A stretch of DNA of 64,000 bases from JAVBPT01 sp031549455 (GCA_031549455.1 JAVBPT010000003.1:1-64000); one strand, 5' to 3'. Counted from the stretch's first letter, positions 40,432 through 50,431 are shown. Program-made: numbers and translations. The notes: generated by a model not told the origin, from the letters alone.

Positions 40432-42555
40432 GTGACGAAGAAAAGAGTACATGAACTTGCAAAGGAATTGGATACAAATAGCAAGGAGCTAATCGCCAAA
40501 TTAAAGGAGATCGGGATTGAGGTAACCAATCATATGTCCACTATGTCTGATGGCGAGGTGACCAAAGCGATGAGGATGCTTGCCCCCAAAAAAGAGGTCA
40601 AACCAGTAGTGGAGAAAAAGCCAAAGGAAGAGGCACCTAAAAAAGAAACGGTTGAGCCTCAAAAAATCGAGAAGAAAGTAGAACGTCCCGCATTAGCTCA
40701 TAAGGGGCAAAAGCCACTCCCAAAGATTGACCTTAGTAGGAATGAACTGAAGAAGTATGTCAAAAAGAGAACGGAAGAGGAAGAAATTGTAGAAGAGATT
40801 CCGATTGTAATTGTACCAGAAAATATGATGGTAAATGAATTTGCGTCTAAAATCGGAAAATCGACGGTAGATGTAATTAAAACGTTGATGGGTTTTGGAA
40901 TTTTTGCCAATATCAATCAAACCATTGATTTTGATATGGCTTCTAAGGTGGCTGATAAATTTGAGATTTTACTTGAAAAAGAACAGGAGCAAAATATTGA
41001 AGAGCTTCTTTATACAGAGGACGAAATGTCTGAAAATGAGGATAAAGAAGAACCTCGTTCACCAATCGTCGTGGTGATGGGACACGTTGACCATGGAAAA
41101 ACTTCTCTTCTTGATGCAATGAGATTATCCAATGTGGCTGTTGGAGAACATGGTGGGATTACCCAACATATTGGTGCTTCTGAAATAGAACATCAAGGGA
41201 AAAAGATCACATTTTTAGATACGCCAGGGCATGAGGCCTTTACGGCGATGAGACTCAGAGGAGCCAAGGTGACGGATATCGCGATCTTGGTTGTTGCTGC
41301 GGATGACGGTGTAATGCCTCAAACCATTGAAGCAATTGACCATGCTAAAGTGGCGGGCATACCAATTATTGTAGCGATTAATAAGATTGATAAACCGGAA
41401 GCCAACATAGAAAGAGTAAAGCAGGAGTTGACAAACTATGGCATTGTATCCGAAGAATGGGGAGGAGACAACATCTGTGTTCCTGTATCCGCCAAAGGGA
41501 AGATCGGGATCAGCGAACTGCTAGACACCATTCTTTTGGTAGCGGAGATGCAACAATTAAAGACAAGGGGACTTGGACCTGCCAAGGGAACGGTTATTGA
41601 GGCCAAGTTAGATAAAAACAAAGGGGTTATTGCCACATTGCTTGTAGAAAAAGGAATCCTTAATCTTGGAGATGCTATTTTTGCAGGGATTGCTTCTGGA
41701 AATGCAAGAGTGATGATCAATCATCTGGGCAAAAGAATTAAGAGCGCAGGACCCAGCACGCCGGTTGAGATTATGGGATTATCTGAAGTGCCAGAAGCGG
41801 GCGAAACATTCTATGTGACCAAAGATGAAAGGAAAGCAAGAGAACTTTCAGAAAAAGCAAAATTAAAGGGAAGAGAAAAGAAATTATATAACGCCCATGC
41901 AAATATCTCTCTGGATTCTTTATTCTCACAAATTCAATCCGGGGAAGTGAAGAAACTAAATCTGATTATTAAAGCAGACGTACAGGGATCTGTTGAGGCG
42001 GTAAGACAAAGTCTAGAGAAACTATCCAACGAAGAGGTGATTGTTTCGGTGGTGAGAGGAGCCACGGGAGCCATAACAGAATCAGATGTGATGCTTGCTT
42101 GTGCTTCGAATGCGATTATTATTGGATTCAATATTAGACCACAACCAAATGTGATCGAAATGGCCGAAGAAAGCAAGGTGGATATAAAACTTTATAGAAT
42201 CATTTATGAAGCAATTGAGGAAATTGGAGCGGCGATGCGTGGAATGCTTGCCAAAAAATATAAAGAAAAGGTATTAGGACACGCAGAAGTGCGAAGCATA
42301 TTCAAGGCTTCAAGCGTCGGCAGTATCGCAGGCTGTTTTGTAATCGATGGATCTATTCATAAAAGCAATGATGTGAGGCTGGTAAGAGATGGTGTGATCG
42401 TTTATGAAGGAAAAATTGAGTCACTCAAAAGGTTCAAAGAGGATGCAAAAGAGGTAAAGACAGGTTTTGAATGCGGTATTCTATTAGAAAAATTTAACGA
42501 TATAAAGGAGAATGACGTCATTGAGGCATTTACAATGGAAGAGGTTAAAGAGTGA
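40432..42555 (+). CDS. infB: Translation initiation factor IF-2
   Basis: GTPase of 707 residues that brings initiator fMet-tRNA to the 30S. IF2_N domain (VHELAKELDTNSKELIAKLK), a short Lys/Glu-rich linker, a second IF2_N (~140-190), then the G domain with GHVDHGKT, DTPGHEAF and NKID. Beta-barrel domains and the C-terminal tRNA-binding domain follow. The linker is short compared with E. coli. GTG start 40432. rbfA overlaps its stop. Confidence 0.97.
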   Translation: MTKKRVHELAKELDTNSKELIAKLKEIGIEVTNHMSTMSDGEVTKAMRMLAPKKEVKPVVEKKPKEEAPKKETVEPQKIEKKVERPALAHKGQKPLPKIDLSRNELKKYVKKRTEEEEIVEEIPIVIVPENMMVNEFASKIGKSTVDVIKTLMGFGIFANINQTIDFDMASKVADKFEILLEKEQEQNIEELLYTEDEMSENEDKEEPRSPIVVVMGHVDHGKTSLLDAMRLSNVAVGEHGGITQHIGASEIEHQGKKITFLDTPGHEAFTAMRLRGAKVTDIAILVVAADDGVMPQTIEAIDHAKVAGIPIIVAINKIDKPEANIERVKQELTNYGIVSEEWGGDNICVPVSAKGKIGISELLDTILLVAEMQQLKTRGLGPAKGTVIEAKLDKNKGVIATLLVEKGILNLGDAIFAGIASGNARVMINHLGKRIKSAGPSTPVEIMGLSEVPEAGETFYVTKDERKARELSEKAKLKGREKKLYNAHANISLDSLFSQIQSGEVKKLNLIIKADVQGSVEAVRQSLEKLSNEEVIVSVVRGATGAITESDVMLACASNAIIIGFNIRPQPNVIEMAEESKVDIKLYRIIYEAIEEIGAAMRGMLAKKYKEKVLGHAEVRSIFKASSVGSIAGCFVIDGSIHKSNDVRLVRDGVIVYEGKIESLKRFKEDAKEVKTGFECGILLEKFNDIKENDVIEAFTMEEVKE

Positions 42556-42923
42556 GAGAAAACAGAAGGTTGATTAAGATCAACGAGGAAATCAAAAGAG
42601 AACTAAACGAAATTGTAAACTATCGACTCAAAGATCCAAGGGTAAATGGTCTCATTACCATATCCAAAGTGGACACCACAAACGACCTAAAGTATTCAAC
42701 GATTTATGTGAGTATTTATAATGTGCCAGAGGAAGAGAAAAAGGCGGTTCTAGAAGCCATTGTCAATTCAAAGGGGTTTATTAGAAAGGAGATTGCAAGA
42801 GAAATTAATCTGCGGATCACCCCGGAATTAAACTTCAAACTAGACACCACGCTGGACTACGCGAGCCATATGGAGGAGATTTTTAATAAAATTAAGAAAG
42901 AAGAAAAAGGAAGTAATGAATAA
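42552..42923 (+). CDS. rbfA: Ribosome-binding factor A
   Basis: Cold-shock 30S maturation factor of 123 residues with a KH-like fold: INEEIKRELNEIVNYRLKDPR, GLITISKVDTTNDLKYSTIYVS and LRITPELNFKLDTTLDYASHMEEI. GTG start overlaps the infB stop (GTGA); its own end overlaps nrnA by 8 nt. RimP and RbfA act in the same assembly pathway and share this operon. Confidence 0.95.
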   Translation: MRENRRLIKINEEIKRELNEIVNYRLKDPRVNGLITISKVDTTNDLKYSTIYVSIYNVPEEEKKAVLEAIVNSKGFIRKEIAREINLRITPELNFKLDTTLDYASHMEEIFNKIKKEEKGSNE

Positions 42924-43881
42924 TTCTTTTGTGGAAATCAAAGAACAAATAGAAAAGGCCAACAGGGTCTTAATTGCGGGGCATAAAAATCCAGATGGAG
43001 ATTGCATTGGTTCAACCATCGCAATGGGCTTAAAACTAATGGAACTTGGGAAAGAGGTAACTTTATACACCAAGAGCATCCCAGAAGAGTATTATATCTT
43101 AAAGGGAGCGGAACAGTATACGTCGTGCATTGAAGAGGTATATGATACGGTAATTGTACTAGATTGTGCGGATATGGAGAGATTGGAGATAAAGGATCAG
43201 CTGTATAATGCAAAAACCACAATTAGCATGGATCACCATATCAACAATCCCAATTTTGCAGACTTTAATTATGTGGAAGAGACTTCCTCGGCAACTTCTG
43301 AAATCGTCTTTTTATTTCTGAAAGAGATGTATGGAGAAATCAGTTCAGAGATTGCATCAGCGCTCTATGCAGGAATTATATCAGATACAGGATTGTTTCA
43401 AAATAAGAATACCACAGCAAGGACACATAGGGTTGTGGCAGAATTAATGGATTATAAAGTGGATTTTACCCAAATTATTGATAAACTCTTTCATGTAAAA
43501 ACATTTACAGAAACCAAACTCATCGGGAAGGCGATTAAAAATGCAGAGATTTTTTTTGGCGGCAAAGTGATTTTGTCTACTTTAAGTTTGGCGGAAATTG
43601 TAGAAGAAAGCGCCAAGCCCAATGAAACGAGCAACATCATCAATGTATTAAGGGAAGTGCAAGGAACAGAGATGGCCATCTTTATTTACGAACCGCTTCC
43701 AAACAATGTAAAAATTAGTCTAAGGTGTAATGAACCTTATAATGTGTATGAGATTGCGACCCAATTTGGTGGAGGAGGGCATATTTTAGCGGCTGGAGCA
43801 ATTGTTAAAACGAGTCTACAGGAGGCGAAGGAAATGATGATCTCTTTGGTGGAAAAGCAACTAAATGAGGTGAAGAAATGA
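42916..43881 (+). CDS. nrnA: DHH/DHHA1 phosphoesterase (NrnA: oligoribonuclease / pAp phosphatase)
   Basis: Protein of 321 residues. The DHH domain has GHKNPDGDCIGS (metal ligands), VLDCAD and the DHH signature SMDHHINN, and the DHHA1 domain has GGGGHILAAGA near residue 285. NrnA degrades short RNA oligomers and dephosphorylates 3'-phosphoadenosine 5'-phosphate; in Firmicutes it also clears pGpG from cyclic di-GMP breakdown. Normally downstream of rbfA, as here. Its stop overlaps the MazG-like gene (ATGA). Confidence 0.93.
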   Translation: MNNSFVEIKEQIEKANRVLIAGHKNPDGDCIGSTIAMGLKLMELGKEVTLYTKSIPEEYYILKGAEQYTSCIEEVYDTVIVLDCADMERLEIKDQLYNAKTTISMDHHINNPNFADFNYVEETSSATSEIVFLFLKEMYGEISSEIASALYAGIISDTGLFQNKNTTARTHRVVAELMDYKVDFTQIIDKLFHVKTFTETKLIGKAIKNAEIFFGGKVILSTLSLAEIVEESAKPNETSNIINVLREVQGTEMAIFIYEPLPNNVKISLRCNEPYNVYEIATQFGGGGHILAAGAIVKTSLQEAKEMMISLVEKQLNEVKK

Positions 43882-44186
43882 TTGAACTAGCCAAGGTACA
43901 AAAGATGGTGTATCAAAATAAACTGGACAAGGGCTTCAATGTGACAGATGTGAACAAAGAATTTTGTCTTACATATGGGGAGCTTGCTGAGGCGTATGAG
44001 GCATGGAGAAAGAAGAAAGAGGACCTGGGCGAAGAATTTGCCGATGTGATAATTTATGTTCTAGGGATGTGCGAAATGCTTGGGATTGATATGGAACAGG
44101 AATTGGTTGCAAAAATTGAAAAGAATAAGCATAGAATATATAGAGAGGTAGATGGAGTGAACACAAGGGTAAGTGAGGGAGGTTAA
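43878..44186 (+). CDS. MazG-like nucleotide pyrophosphohydrolase
   Basis: Small protein of 102 residues of the all-alpha NTP pyrophosphatase group. It has GELAEAYEAW (ExxE metal motif) and EEFADVIIYVLGM (ExxD motif). Relatives hydrolyse non-canonical NTPs or dNTPs to monophosphates. Coupled to nrnA through a 4-nt overlap and 3 nt ahead of the aminotransferase gene, so it is an extension of the rimP operon. Substrate unknown. Confidence 0.8.
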   Translation: MIELAKVQKMVYQNKLDKGFNVTDVNKEFCLTYGELAEAYEAWRKKKEDLGEEFADVIIYVLGMCEMLGIDMEQELVAKIEKNKHRIYREVDGVNTRVSEGG

Positions 44187-44189
44187 TAT

Positions 44190-45383
44190 ATGGACGTTGA
44201 AGAATTTTGTAATATCTATTTTGTTGAGAGAAAAGGCACAGATTCATTAAAATGGGATGCTTTGGCAGAACGTTTTGGCGAGGATGGCCTTATTTCTTTG
44301 TGGGTTGCGGATATGGACTTTAGGGCACCGGAGTGCATTCAAAAGGCACTAAGACAAAGAATTGATCATGGCGTATTCGGTTATAGCCTTGTACCGGATG
44401 ATTATTATGATGCTTTTTCAAGATGGCTTCGTGCAAAGCATCATTATACGCTGGAGAAGGAGTGGGTTCGTTTTGCACCAGGAGTGGTGGCAAGTCTTTA
44501 CTGGCTTATTCAGGCATTTACAAAGGAAGGGGATACAATCCTCGTGTGCCCGCCCGTTTATTATCCCTTTTTTAACAGTATAAAAGACACCAAAAGAGAG
44601 TTGATAAAGTGTGATCTGATGAATGATGGAGGAAATTATACGATCGATTATTGCGAGCTAGAAAAGAAAATAAAAGAAAACCAAGTCAAAATGATCATTC
44701 ATGCTTCACCACACAATCCGGTGGGTAGGGTCTGGAGTGAGGAAGAATTGGTTCGCTTGCTAGAGATCTGTAAGCGAAACGAAGTTTTATGTATATCGGA
44801 TGAGATACATGGAGACCTTATTCTCTCAGGCAATATGTTTCAATCGGTTCTTGCGGTAAGAGGCGGAGAGTATAGGAGCCAGGTCATTGTGCTGAATTCT
44901 GCTTCCAAAACCTTTAATCTAGCTGCTCTCGCGCATTCACATATTTTGATTCCAAACCCGGACTGGAGAAAAAGGTATGATGATTATGAGTTATCACATT
45001 TGCAAGTGGGAGGGAACCTGTTAGGAAGGATAGCGACGAAAACGGCTTACCGAGAAGGTTCGGAGTGGTTAGACGCGCTATTAAAAGTCATACAACATAA
45101 TTATGATTATCTGAAAAAAGAACTAATAAAGGCTTGTCCTAAAATAGGTGTGTCGCCCCTTGAGGGGACATATCTTGCGTGGATTGACTTAAGAGCCTAT
45201 TTAGGGGAGAATACACAGGAGCTCATTCAACAAAAAAGTAGATTGGCAGTGGATTATGGAGAATGGTTTGGGGAAGCATATAAAGGTTTTATAAGAATGA
45301 ACCTGGCGACAAAACCGGAGAATATTCGAAAAGCGGTCAAAAACATCATAATAAATTTGAAACACGATTCTGCTCTTGCATAA
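44190..45383 (+). CDS. patB: PLP-dependent cystathionine beta-lyase, MalY/PatB type
   Basis: Fold-type I aminotransferase-like enzyme of 397 residues. Start FVERKGTDSLKWDAL, then LWVADMDFRAPECIQKAL, ASPHNPVGRVWSEEEL, CISDEIHGDLIL, and the PLP lysine in NSASKTFNLA. The MalY/PatB class cleaves C-S bonds of cystathionine or cysteine conjugates to give homocysteine or thiol, pyruvate and ammonia. Sulfur salvage is the likely role. SD GGGAGG. Last gene of the operon; no hairpin is obvious after it. Confidence 0.92.
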   Translation: MDVEEFCNIYFVERKGTDSLKWDALAERFGEDGLISLWVADMDFRAPECIQKALRQRIDHGVFGYSLVPDDYYDAFSRWLRAKHHYTLEKEWVRFAPGVVASLYWLIQAFTKEGDTILVCPPVYYPFFNSIKDTKRELIKCDLMNDGGNYTIDYCELEKKIKENQVKMIIHASPHNPVGRVWSEEELVRLLEICKRNEVLCISDEIHGDLILSGNMFQSVLAVRGGEYRSQVIVLNSASKTFNLAALAHSHILIPNPDWRKRYDDYELSHLQVGGNLLGRIATKTAYREGSEWLDALLKVIQHNYDYLKKELIKACPKIGVSPLEGTYLAWIDLRAYLGENTQELIQQKSRLAVDYGEWFGEAYKGFIRMNLATKPENIRKAVKNIIINLKHDSALA

Positions 45384-45432
45384 TGATGAGATTTGTGATA
45401 TTGTATAGCCAAGATAAGTGCACGGAGGAATA

Positions 45433-46089
45433 GTGATCAAGGTTATTCGAATAGAAGGATTTTATGAAGAACGTTGGAAAAGGAAGTTTAATAAGAATCA
45501 ATCCTTTGATCTGCTTGCCTTGGTGGATCAGGATGGATGGTTTGAGGCAATTGGAATGTATCAGGACAGAAAGTTGAATGAGGAAAGGTATGCGACGGGT
45601 AGTCTAGTACAAAGGCGAGGGATTATAATGACCCAATTTACAAAGGACGCATGCAGTCAAGATTTGAATTTTATTGGTTTTACAGATGAAACGAGTGAAC
45701 ATGGTTACACTGTTTCTGGCGGATGGCAAGAGCATGAAGGCATTTTCGATCTTGTGGAGAGAGGAAATGCAAAAATTATGATCACAGAGCTAGAGGCGAG
45801 AGAAGAGGAGATGGAAAAGATAGCTCGTCGGATCGAAGCGTGGAAGCTTGGAACCAATCCAATTATGGAGGCTTCAATTCAAACGGCGAGGGAGAACAGA
45901 CAGGAGATGATCGGGGAGTTTGAGGTCTATTATAATGAGTATCCAGGCCTTACCTGGGATGAGGTGAGGGCTAGAATGCATGCAGAAAGAATTGAACAAG
46001 AAAAAGACGAACCTGTGTTCGGACCGTATGCCTACCCGATGGGTGGGAAACCGTCAGCCTGGTTTGAGATATGGGATGAAGAGCTATAA
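45433..46089 (+). CDS. Unrecognised protein, 218 aa
   Basis: I do not recognise this family. The protein is soluble, without signal peptide or membrane segment. It has a beta-rich first half (VIRIEGFYEERWKRKFNKNQ, ..FTDETSEHGYTVSGGWQEHE), a charged helix (about 118-165, LEAREEEMEKIARRIEAWKL) and a Trp-rich tail (PSAWFEIWDEEL). The start is GTG 45433 with GGAGG 6 nt upstream; an in-frame GTG at 45418 lies before the SD. It sits between patB and flhA, with its own terminator. Confidence 0.6.
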   Translation: MIKVIRIEGFYEERWKRKFNKNQSFDLLALVDQDGWFEAIGMYQDRKLNEERYATGSLVQRRGIIMTQFTKDACSQDLNFIGFTDETSEHGYTVSGGWQEHEGIFDLVERGNAKIMITELEAREEEMEKIARRIEAWKLGTNPIMEASIQTARENRQEMIGEFEVYYNEYPGLTWDEVRARMHAERIEQEKDEPVFGPYAYPMGGKPSAWFEIWDEEL

Positions 46090-46106
46090 TGATAGCTTTT
46101 TATTTT
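46082..46106 (+). terminator. Terminator of the unrecognised gene
   Basis: Stem AGCTAT/ATAGCT, loop AATG, tail TTTTATTTTT; the left arm overlaps the last codons and the stop. Confidence 0.75.
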
Positions 46107-46249
46107 TGAAAAAATAAAGAAATATAAAAAAAGTAAAAAAGCTATGTACTTTTAAAAAAAGATTGGTATGATAATAAATAATTGTAGATAAATGATGTAA
46201 AAACGTAAAAATTGTATAAAATATATATAAAAAAAGGTTGGAGGGGAAA

Positions 46250-48292
46250 GTGAAAATCGGTCAATTTGCTCTAGGGATAGTGGTTATATTTTCGGTACTA
46301 TTATTTTTAATACCACTGAATCCAATTGTCATGGACTTTTTACTTGCGGTCAATATCACCATTTCAATTATCCTTTTGCTAAATGCACTTTATGTGAAGG
46401 AAGCGATTGATATGGCAGTATTCCCTTCCCTCTTATTGATAACCACAATATTCCGCCTTTCGTTAAATCTATCATCGACCAGACTTATTTTAACAACAGG
46501 GGCGGCTGGAAAAATTATTGAAACATTCGGTTCTTTTGTTGCAGGAGGAAACGAGATCGTAGGAATTATCTTATTTGTGATTATTGTAATCATTAACTTC
46601 CTAGTTATCACCAAGGGCGCAGAAAGAGTGGCAGAAGTGACAGCACGTTTCACTTTGGATGCAATGCCTGGAAAACAGATGGCAATCGACGCGGATTTAA
46701 ATACAGGCTCTATTACGGAGGCGCAAGCCAGGGAAAGACGGGATAAAATACAACAAGAATCAGCCTTTTACGGGGCCATGGATGGAGCCAGTAAGTTCAT
46801 CAAAAATGATGCGATAGCAGGAATTATTATTACTTTTATTAATATTATAGCAGGAATTATTATCGGAGCGACCCAACTGGGTTACACCATTACAGAATCC
46901 TTATCCAGGTTCACCATTCTTACCATTGGAGACGGGTTGGTGAGCCAGATTCCAGCGCTTCTTATCTCAGTGGCAACAGGGATGTTAATTACAAAAGCGG
47001 CAAAAGAAAGTGATCTTGGAGAGGAAATTATTAAGCAGCTCTTCTCGCTTCCTAAAGTACTCCTCCTCGCAGGATCCGTTATTGTTATTTTGGGTTTGAC
47101 AACGCCGCTTCCATTTTATGCAATGGTTCCTACGGGCGCTGTCTGCATTATTTCAGCTCTAGCAATAGAAAAGAATTTGAAAGTGAGAGAGGTTGAAAGC
47201 GAAGTAACCGCAGAAGATACGGAGATTGAAGAAATTAGAAAACCAGAAAATGTTCTGGGTATAATGGGTATAGACCCGATTGAGCTTGAGTTTGGATATG
47301 GCATCATTCCTTTTGCAGATGTGTCCCAGGGTGGAGATATGCTTGACCGGGTGGTTATCATTCGAAAGCAAGTGGCACTTGAGCTTGGGACGATTGTTCC
47401 AATCATACGGTTGAGAGATAACATTCAACTCAATCCAAATCAATATGTAATCAAAATCAAAGGGGTTGAGATTGCAAATGGCGAGATCATGTTTGACCAT
47501 TATATGGCAATGAATCCAGGTTATGTTGAAGAAGAAATACCAGGGATTGACACAATCGAACCGGCTTTTGGAATGAATGCGCTCTGGATTACGGAAAAAG
47601 AGAGAGAACATGCAGAGGGCTTAGGGTATATTGTGACAGATCCGTCCACAATTATTATTACACATCTAACAGAAGTGGTAAAGGCACATTTGCATGAAAT
47701 CCTTACACGTCAAGATGTACAAGCTTTAATTGATAAGGTAAAGGAAACAAATGAGGTATTAATTGGAGAGCTCACACCAAAACTGATGTCCATTGGGGAG
47801 ATACAAAAAGTGCTTGCCAATTTATTAAAAGAAAAGGTATCTATCCGGGACCTTGTTACGATTTTTGAAACGCTTGCAGATCACGCTCAGGTTACAAAGG
47901 ACTCAGAACTATTAACGGAATATGTGAGGCAAGGTCTGGCCAGGGCAATATCGAAACAACACTTTAGTAATAAAGACACCAATAAGGTGATTACACTTGA
48001 TCCTACGATTGAACAAAGTATAATGGATTCAATCCAAAAAACAGAACAGGGTTCTTATGTTACGCTTGAACCAAGTTATGTGAACAAGATGGTGAATAAA
48101 ATAAAAGAAATGATAGAGGATGCTTTCATTGGTGGAGAAGCACCGATCATACTGACTTCGCCAATTGTCAGGATCTATTTCAAAAAAATTATAGAACAGA
48201 TGCTGCCAAATGTGAAGGTTTTATCTTATAATGAAGTGGATACAAACGTTGAAATACAAGCGATAGGAATGGTGAGTTTAAATGAAGGTTAA
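46250..48292 (+). CDS. flhA: Flagellar type III secretion export gate FlhA
   Basis: Inner-membrane export gate protein of 680 residues. The first ~300 residues have about eight helices (VVIFSVLLFLIPLNPIVMDF ...), including the FHIPEP-type loop region (FTLDAMPGKQMAIDADLN). The cytoplasmic domain (~330-680) docks chaperone-substrate complexes. GTG 46250 is chosen as start (SD GGAGGGG); the TTG at 46238 is inside the SD. Overlaps flhF by 11 nt. flhB and the rest of the fli/flh cluster are not in this window, which is unusual as flhB normally precedes flhA. Confidence 0.96.
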   Translation: MKIGQFALGIVVIFSVLLFLIPLNPIVMDFLLAVNITISIILLLNALYVKEAIDMAVFPSLLLITTIFRLSLNLSSTRLILTTGAAGKIIETFGSFVAGGNEIVGIILFVIIVIINFLVITKGAERVAEVTARFTLDAMPGKQMAIDADLNTGSITEAQARERRDKIQQESAFYGAMDGASKFIKNDAIAGIIITFINIIAGIIIGATQLGYTITESLSRFTILTIGDGLVSQIPALLISVATGMLITKAAKESDLGEEIIKQLFSLPKVLLLAGSVIVILGLTTPLPFYAMVPTGAVCIISALAIEKNLKVREVESEVTAEDTEIEEIRKPENVLGIMGIDPIELEFGYGIIPFADVSQGGDMLDRVVIIRKQVALELGTIVPIIRLRDNIQLNPNQYVIKIKGVEIANGEIMFDHYMAMNPGYVEEEIPGIDTIEPAFGMNALWITEKEREHAEGLGYIVTDPSTIIITHLTEVVKAHLHEILTRQDVQALIDKVKETNEVLIGELTPKLMSIGEIQKVLANLLKEKVSIRDLVTIFETLADHAQVTKDSELLTEYVRQGLARAISKQHFSNKDTNKVITLDPTIEQSIMDSIQKTEQGSYVTLEPSYVNKMVNKIKEMIEDAFIGGEAPIILTSPIVRIYFKKIIEQMLPNVKVLSYNEVDTNVEIQAIGMVSLNEG

Positions 48293-49496
48293 AAGGTACG
48301 AAGGCAAATCAGAGAAGGAAGTAATGGAGAAAATCAAGCTGGATATGGGTCCAGAAGCTCTTATTTTAAACATAAGAAGGGTTGAACCAAAGGGATTCTT
48401 TAGCTTTTTTAAATCGCCAATTGTGGAGATAACAGCCACAAATGACAAATTGTTTACGAAAGTGGGCCTAAATAGTAATGCGATCGAAAAGGTGGAAGAG
48501 GAAAAGAAAACGGTCATCAGTAAAGAAGGAATGAATGCTTATAGCAATAAACCAATAGAGCAGGAATCGAAGCCTACAGTTAAGCATGAGGCAATGAAAA
48601 ATATTGAAGACAAAATTGATAATTTGGAAGCCATTTTGAAATCTGTAACGGAAAAACTGCAGTCAGATGTAGGCACAACCCAGACAGTTGAAAAAAAATA
48701 TAGCAGTAATATTGTTAAACTTTTTTATGACAATATGATTCGAAATGAGGTTTTGCCAGAGGTGGCGGACAAAATTTTGGATGGACTTGAGAAGGAAAGT
48801 GAAAAAAGCAATGTGAATGAACTTGTCCGAGTTGTATATAACAGAATTATAGATCTTCTTGGGAAACCAGAGGAAATTAAAATTGAAAAAAATGCAGGGG
48901 AACCCAAAGTGGTTGTATTCGTTGGGCCGACCGGTGTCGGAAAAACGACCACAATTGCTAAAGTGATAGCAACTTTTATATTGAATAACAAGAAAAACGT
49001 TGGACTTCTTACTGCCGATACATACAGAATTGCAGCTGTTGAACAACTAAAAACATATGCAGAAATATTGGGATCTGCAATTGAAGTTGTTTATTCGCCA
49101 GAAGAGTTGGAAGAAAAGATTCAGAAACAAAAAGAGAAAGATATTTTGTTCTTAGACACGGCAGGGAGATCACATAAAAATAAGGAACAATTCGAAGAAC
49201 TTACAAAATTACTTGACTGCATTAGTAAAAAAGAGGTATACTTAGTATTAAGTCTTCCAACCAAATATAGGGATCTTGTGGATATCATCCAGAAGTATTC
49301 TGAAATATTGGAGGAGTATAAAATTATCTTTACTAAGATGGATGAGACAATGGGTGTTGGGAATATATTAAATATAAAAATGCTTACAGGCAAATCGTTT
49401 TCTTACATAACATTTGGGCAAGATGTACCAGATGATATTGAGGTTATGAATCCGGAAAAGATTGCCAAGTTTTTATTAGGGAGTTCGGAAAAATGA
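48282..49496 (+). CDS. flhF: Flagellar SRP-type GTPase FlhF
   Basis: Signal-recognition-like GTPase of 404 residues that sets flagellar placement with FlhG. The N-terminal B domain (MKVKRYEGKSEKEVMEKIKL) is followed by a variable linker (~70-130) and an NG domain: Walker A VGPTGVGKTTTIAK, TADTYRIAAVEQL, DTAGRSHKNKEQ and TKMDE. Overlaps flhA by 11 nt and flhG by 4 nt, so translation is coupled. Confidence 0.95.
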   Translation: MKVKRYEGKSEKEVMEKIKLDMGPEALILNIRRVEPKGFFSFFKSPIVEITATNDKLFTKVGLNSNAIEKVEEEKKTVISKEGMNAYSNKPIEQESKPTVKHEAMKNIEDKIDNLEAILKSVTEKLQSDVGTTQTVEKKYSSNIVKLFYDNMIRNEVLPEVADKILDGLEKESEKSNVNELVRVVYNRIIDLLGKPEEIKIEKNAGEPKVVVFVGPTGVGKTTTIAKVIATFILNNKKNVGLLTADTYRIAAVEQLKTYAEILGSAIEVVYSPEELEEKIQKQKEKDILFLDTAGRSHKNKEQFEELTKLLDCISKKEVYLVLSLPTKYRDLVDIIQKYSEILEEYKIIFTKMDETMGVGNILNIKMLTGKSFSYITFGQDVPDDIEVMNPEKIAKFLLGSSEK

Positions 49497-50431
49497 AGGA
49501 TCAAGCCGAGAAGTTAAGAGAGATCTTAAAAGAGAATGAAACCACGGATGTAACAAAAAGCAATGCGGATATTATTACGATTACAAGTGGGAAAGGTGGC
49601 GTTGGAAAGACAAACGTTGCCGTCAATCTTGCTCTTAACCTGATCAAAAAAGGGAAGAAGGTTCTGGTAATCGATGCAGACCTTGGTCTTGCGAACGTAG
49701 AAATCTTAATGGGAACCATTCCGAAATATAACTTTCTTGCGCTTATGAACGATGGAAGAGAAATTGCAGAGATTATTTCAGATGGGCCAGAGGGATTAAA
49801 GTTTATATCCGGAGGGTCTGGGATATGAGAACTGGCCAATCTAAGTGACGAAAAGTTTAGGATATTTGCGAAAGAATTGATCAAGCTGGATCAGATGTTT
49901 GATATAATTATTATTGATACCGGAGCCGGGATCTCAGATTCTGTTATGGCTTTTTTACAAGTGGCCACAAAAGTGTTGCTTGTCACAACGGGGGATCCAA
50001 CCTCTATTACAGATGCCTATGCTCTTCTAAAAGTGTTTAAGAATGCAATGGGTGAGAATAAACCGGACATTAAAGTGATTGTAAATATGGTGACTTCAAG
50101 AGAAAAGGCAGAAGGAACCTTTTTGAAATTAAATCAGGTTTGTGAAAAATTTTTAAATATGAATATAGAGGTAATTGAATATTTGCCGAATGACGTTTCG
50201 TTGGGAAAAGCGGTAATGATGCAAAAGCCAGTTAGTATTTTGTTTCCTAAATCAGATATTGGTCTTGCGTTTTCAAGGCTTGCCAATAAGGTGGATGAGG
50301 AAATTGCTTATAGTAAAATTGAAAAGCTGGAGGATTTAAAAAATTCTATTGAGGAGAAAATGCAACGGGATTCAAAAAGAGGTCTCTTTTCTTTGATTCA
50401 TCATATGCTAAGAAAAAAGGAGGATCTATGA
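49493..50431 (+). pseudogene. flhG: Flagellar number regulator FlhG (MinD/ParA type), interrupted by in-frame TGA
   Basis: The frame runs 49493-50431 (312 codons) with one TGA at 49826-49828. The N-terminal part has the FlhF-interacting segment and the deviant Walker A TSGKGGVGKTNVAVNLA, then DADLGLANVEILMG. The stop falls after FISGGSGI and before ELANLSDEKF, well inside the ATPase. DTGAGISDSVM (switch II) and the rest follow in the same frame. Other genes here end in TGA (infB, flhF), so TGA is a normal stop. A nonsense mutation or a base-call error; a truncated product would lack activity and flagellar number control could be lost. Overlaps flhF by 4 nt. Confidence 0.85.

Noticed and set aside
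49826..49828. TGA in flhG as selenocysteine or a recoded tryptophan
   Set aside because: Several genes here end with TGA, no SECIS-like hairpin stands out directly after it, and FlhG has no known catalytic Cys at this place.
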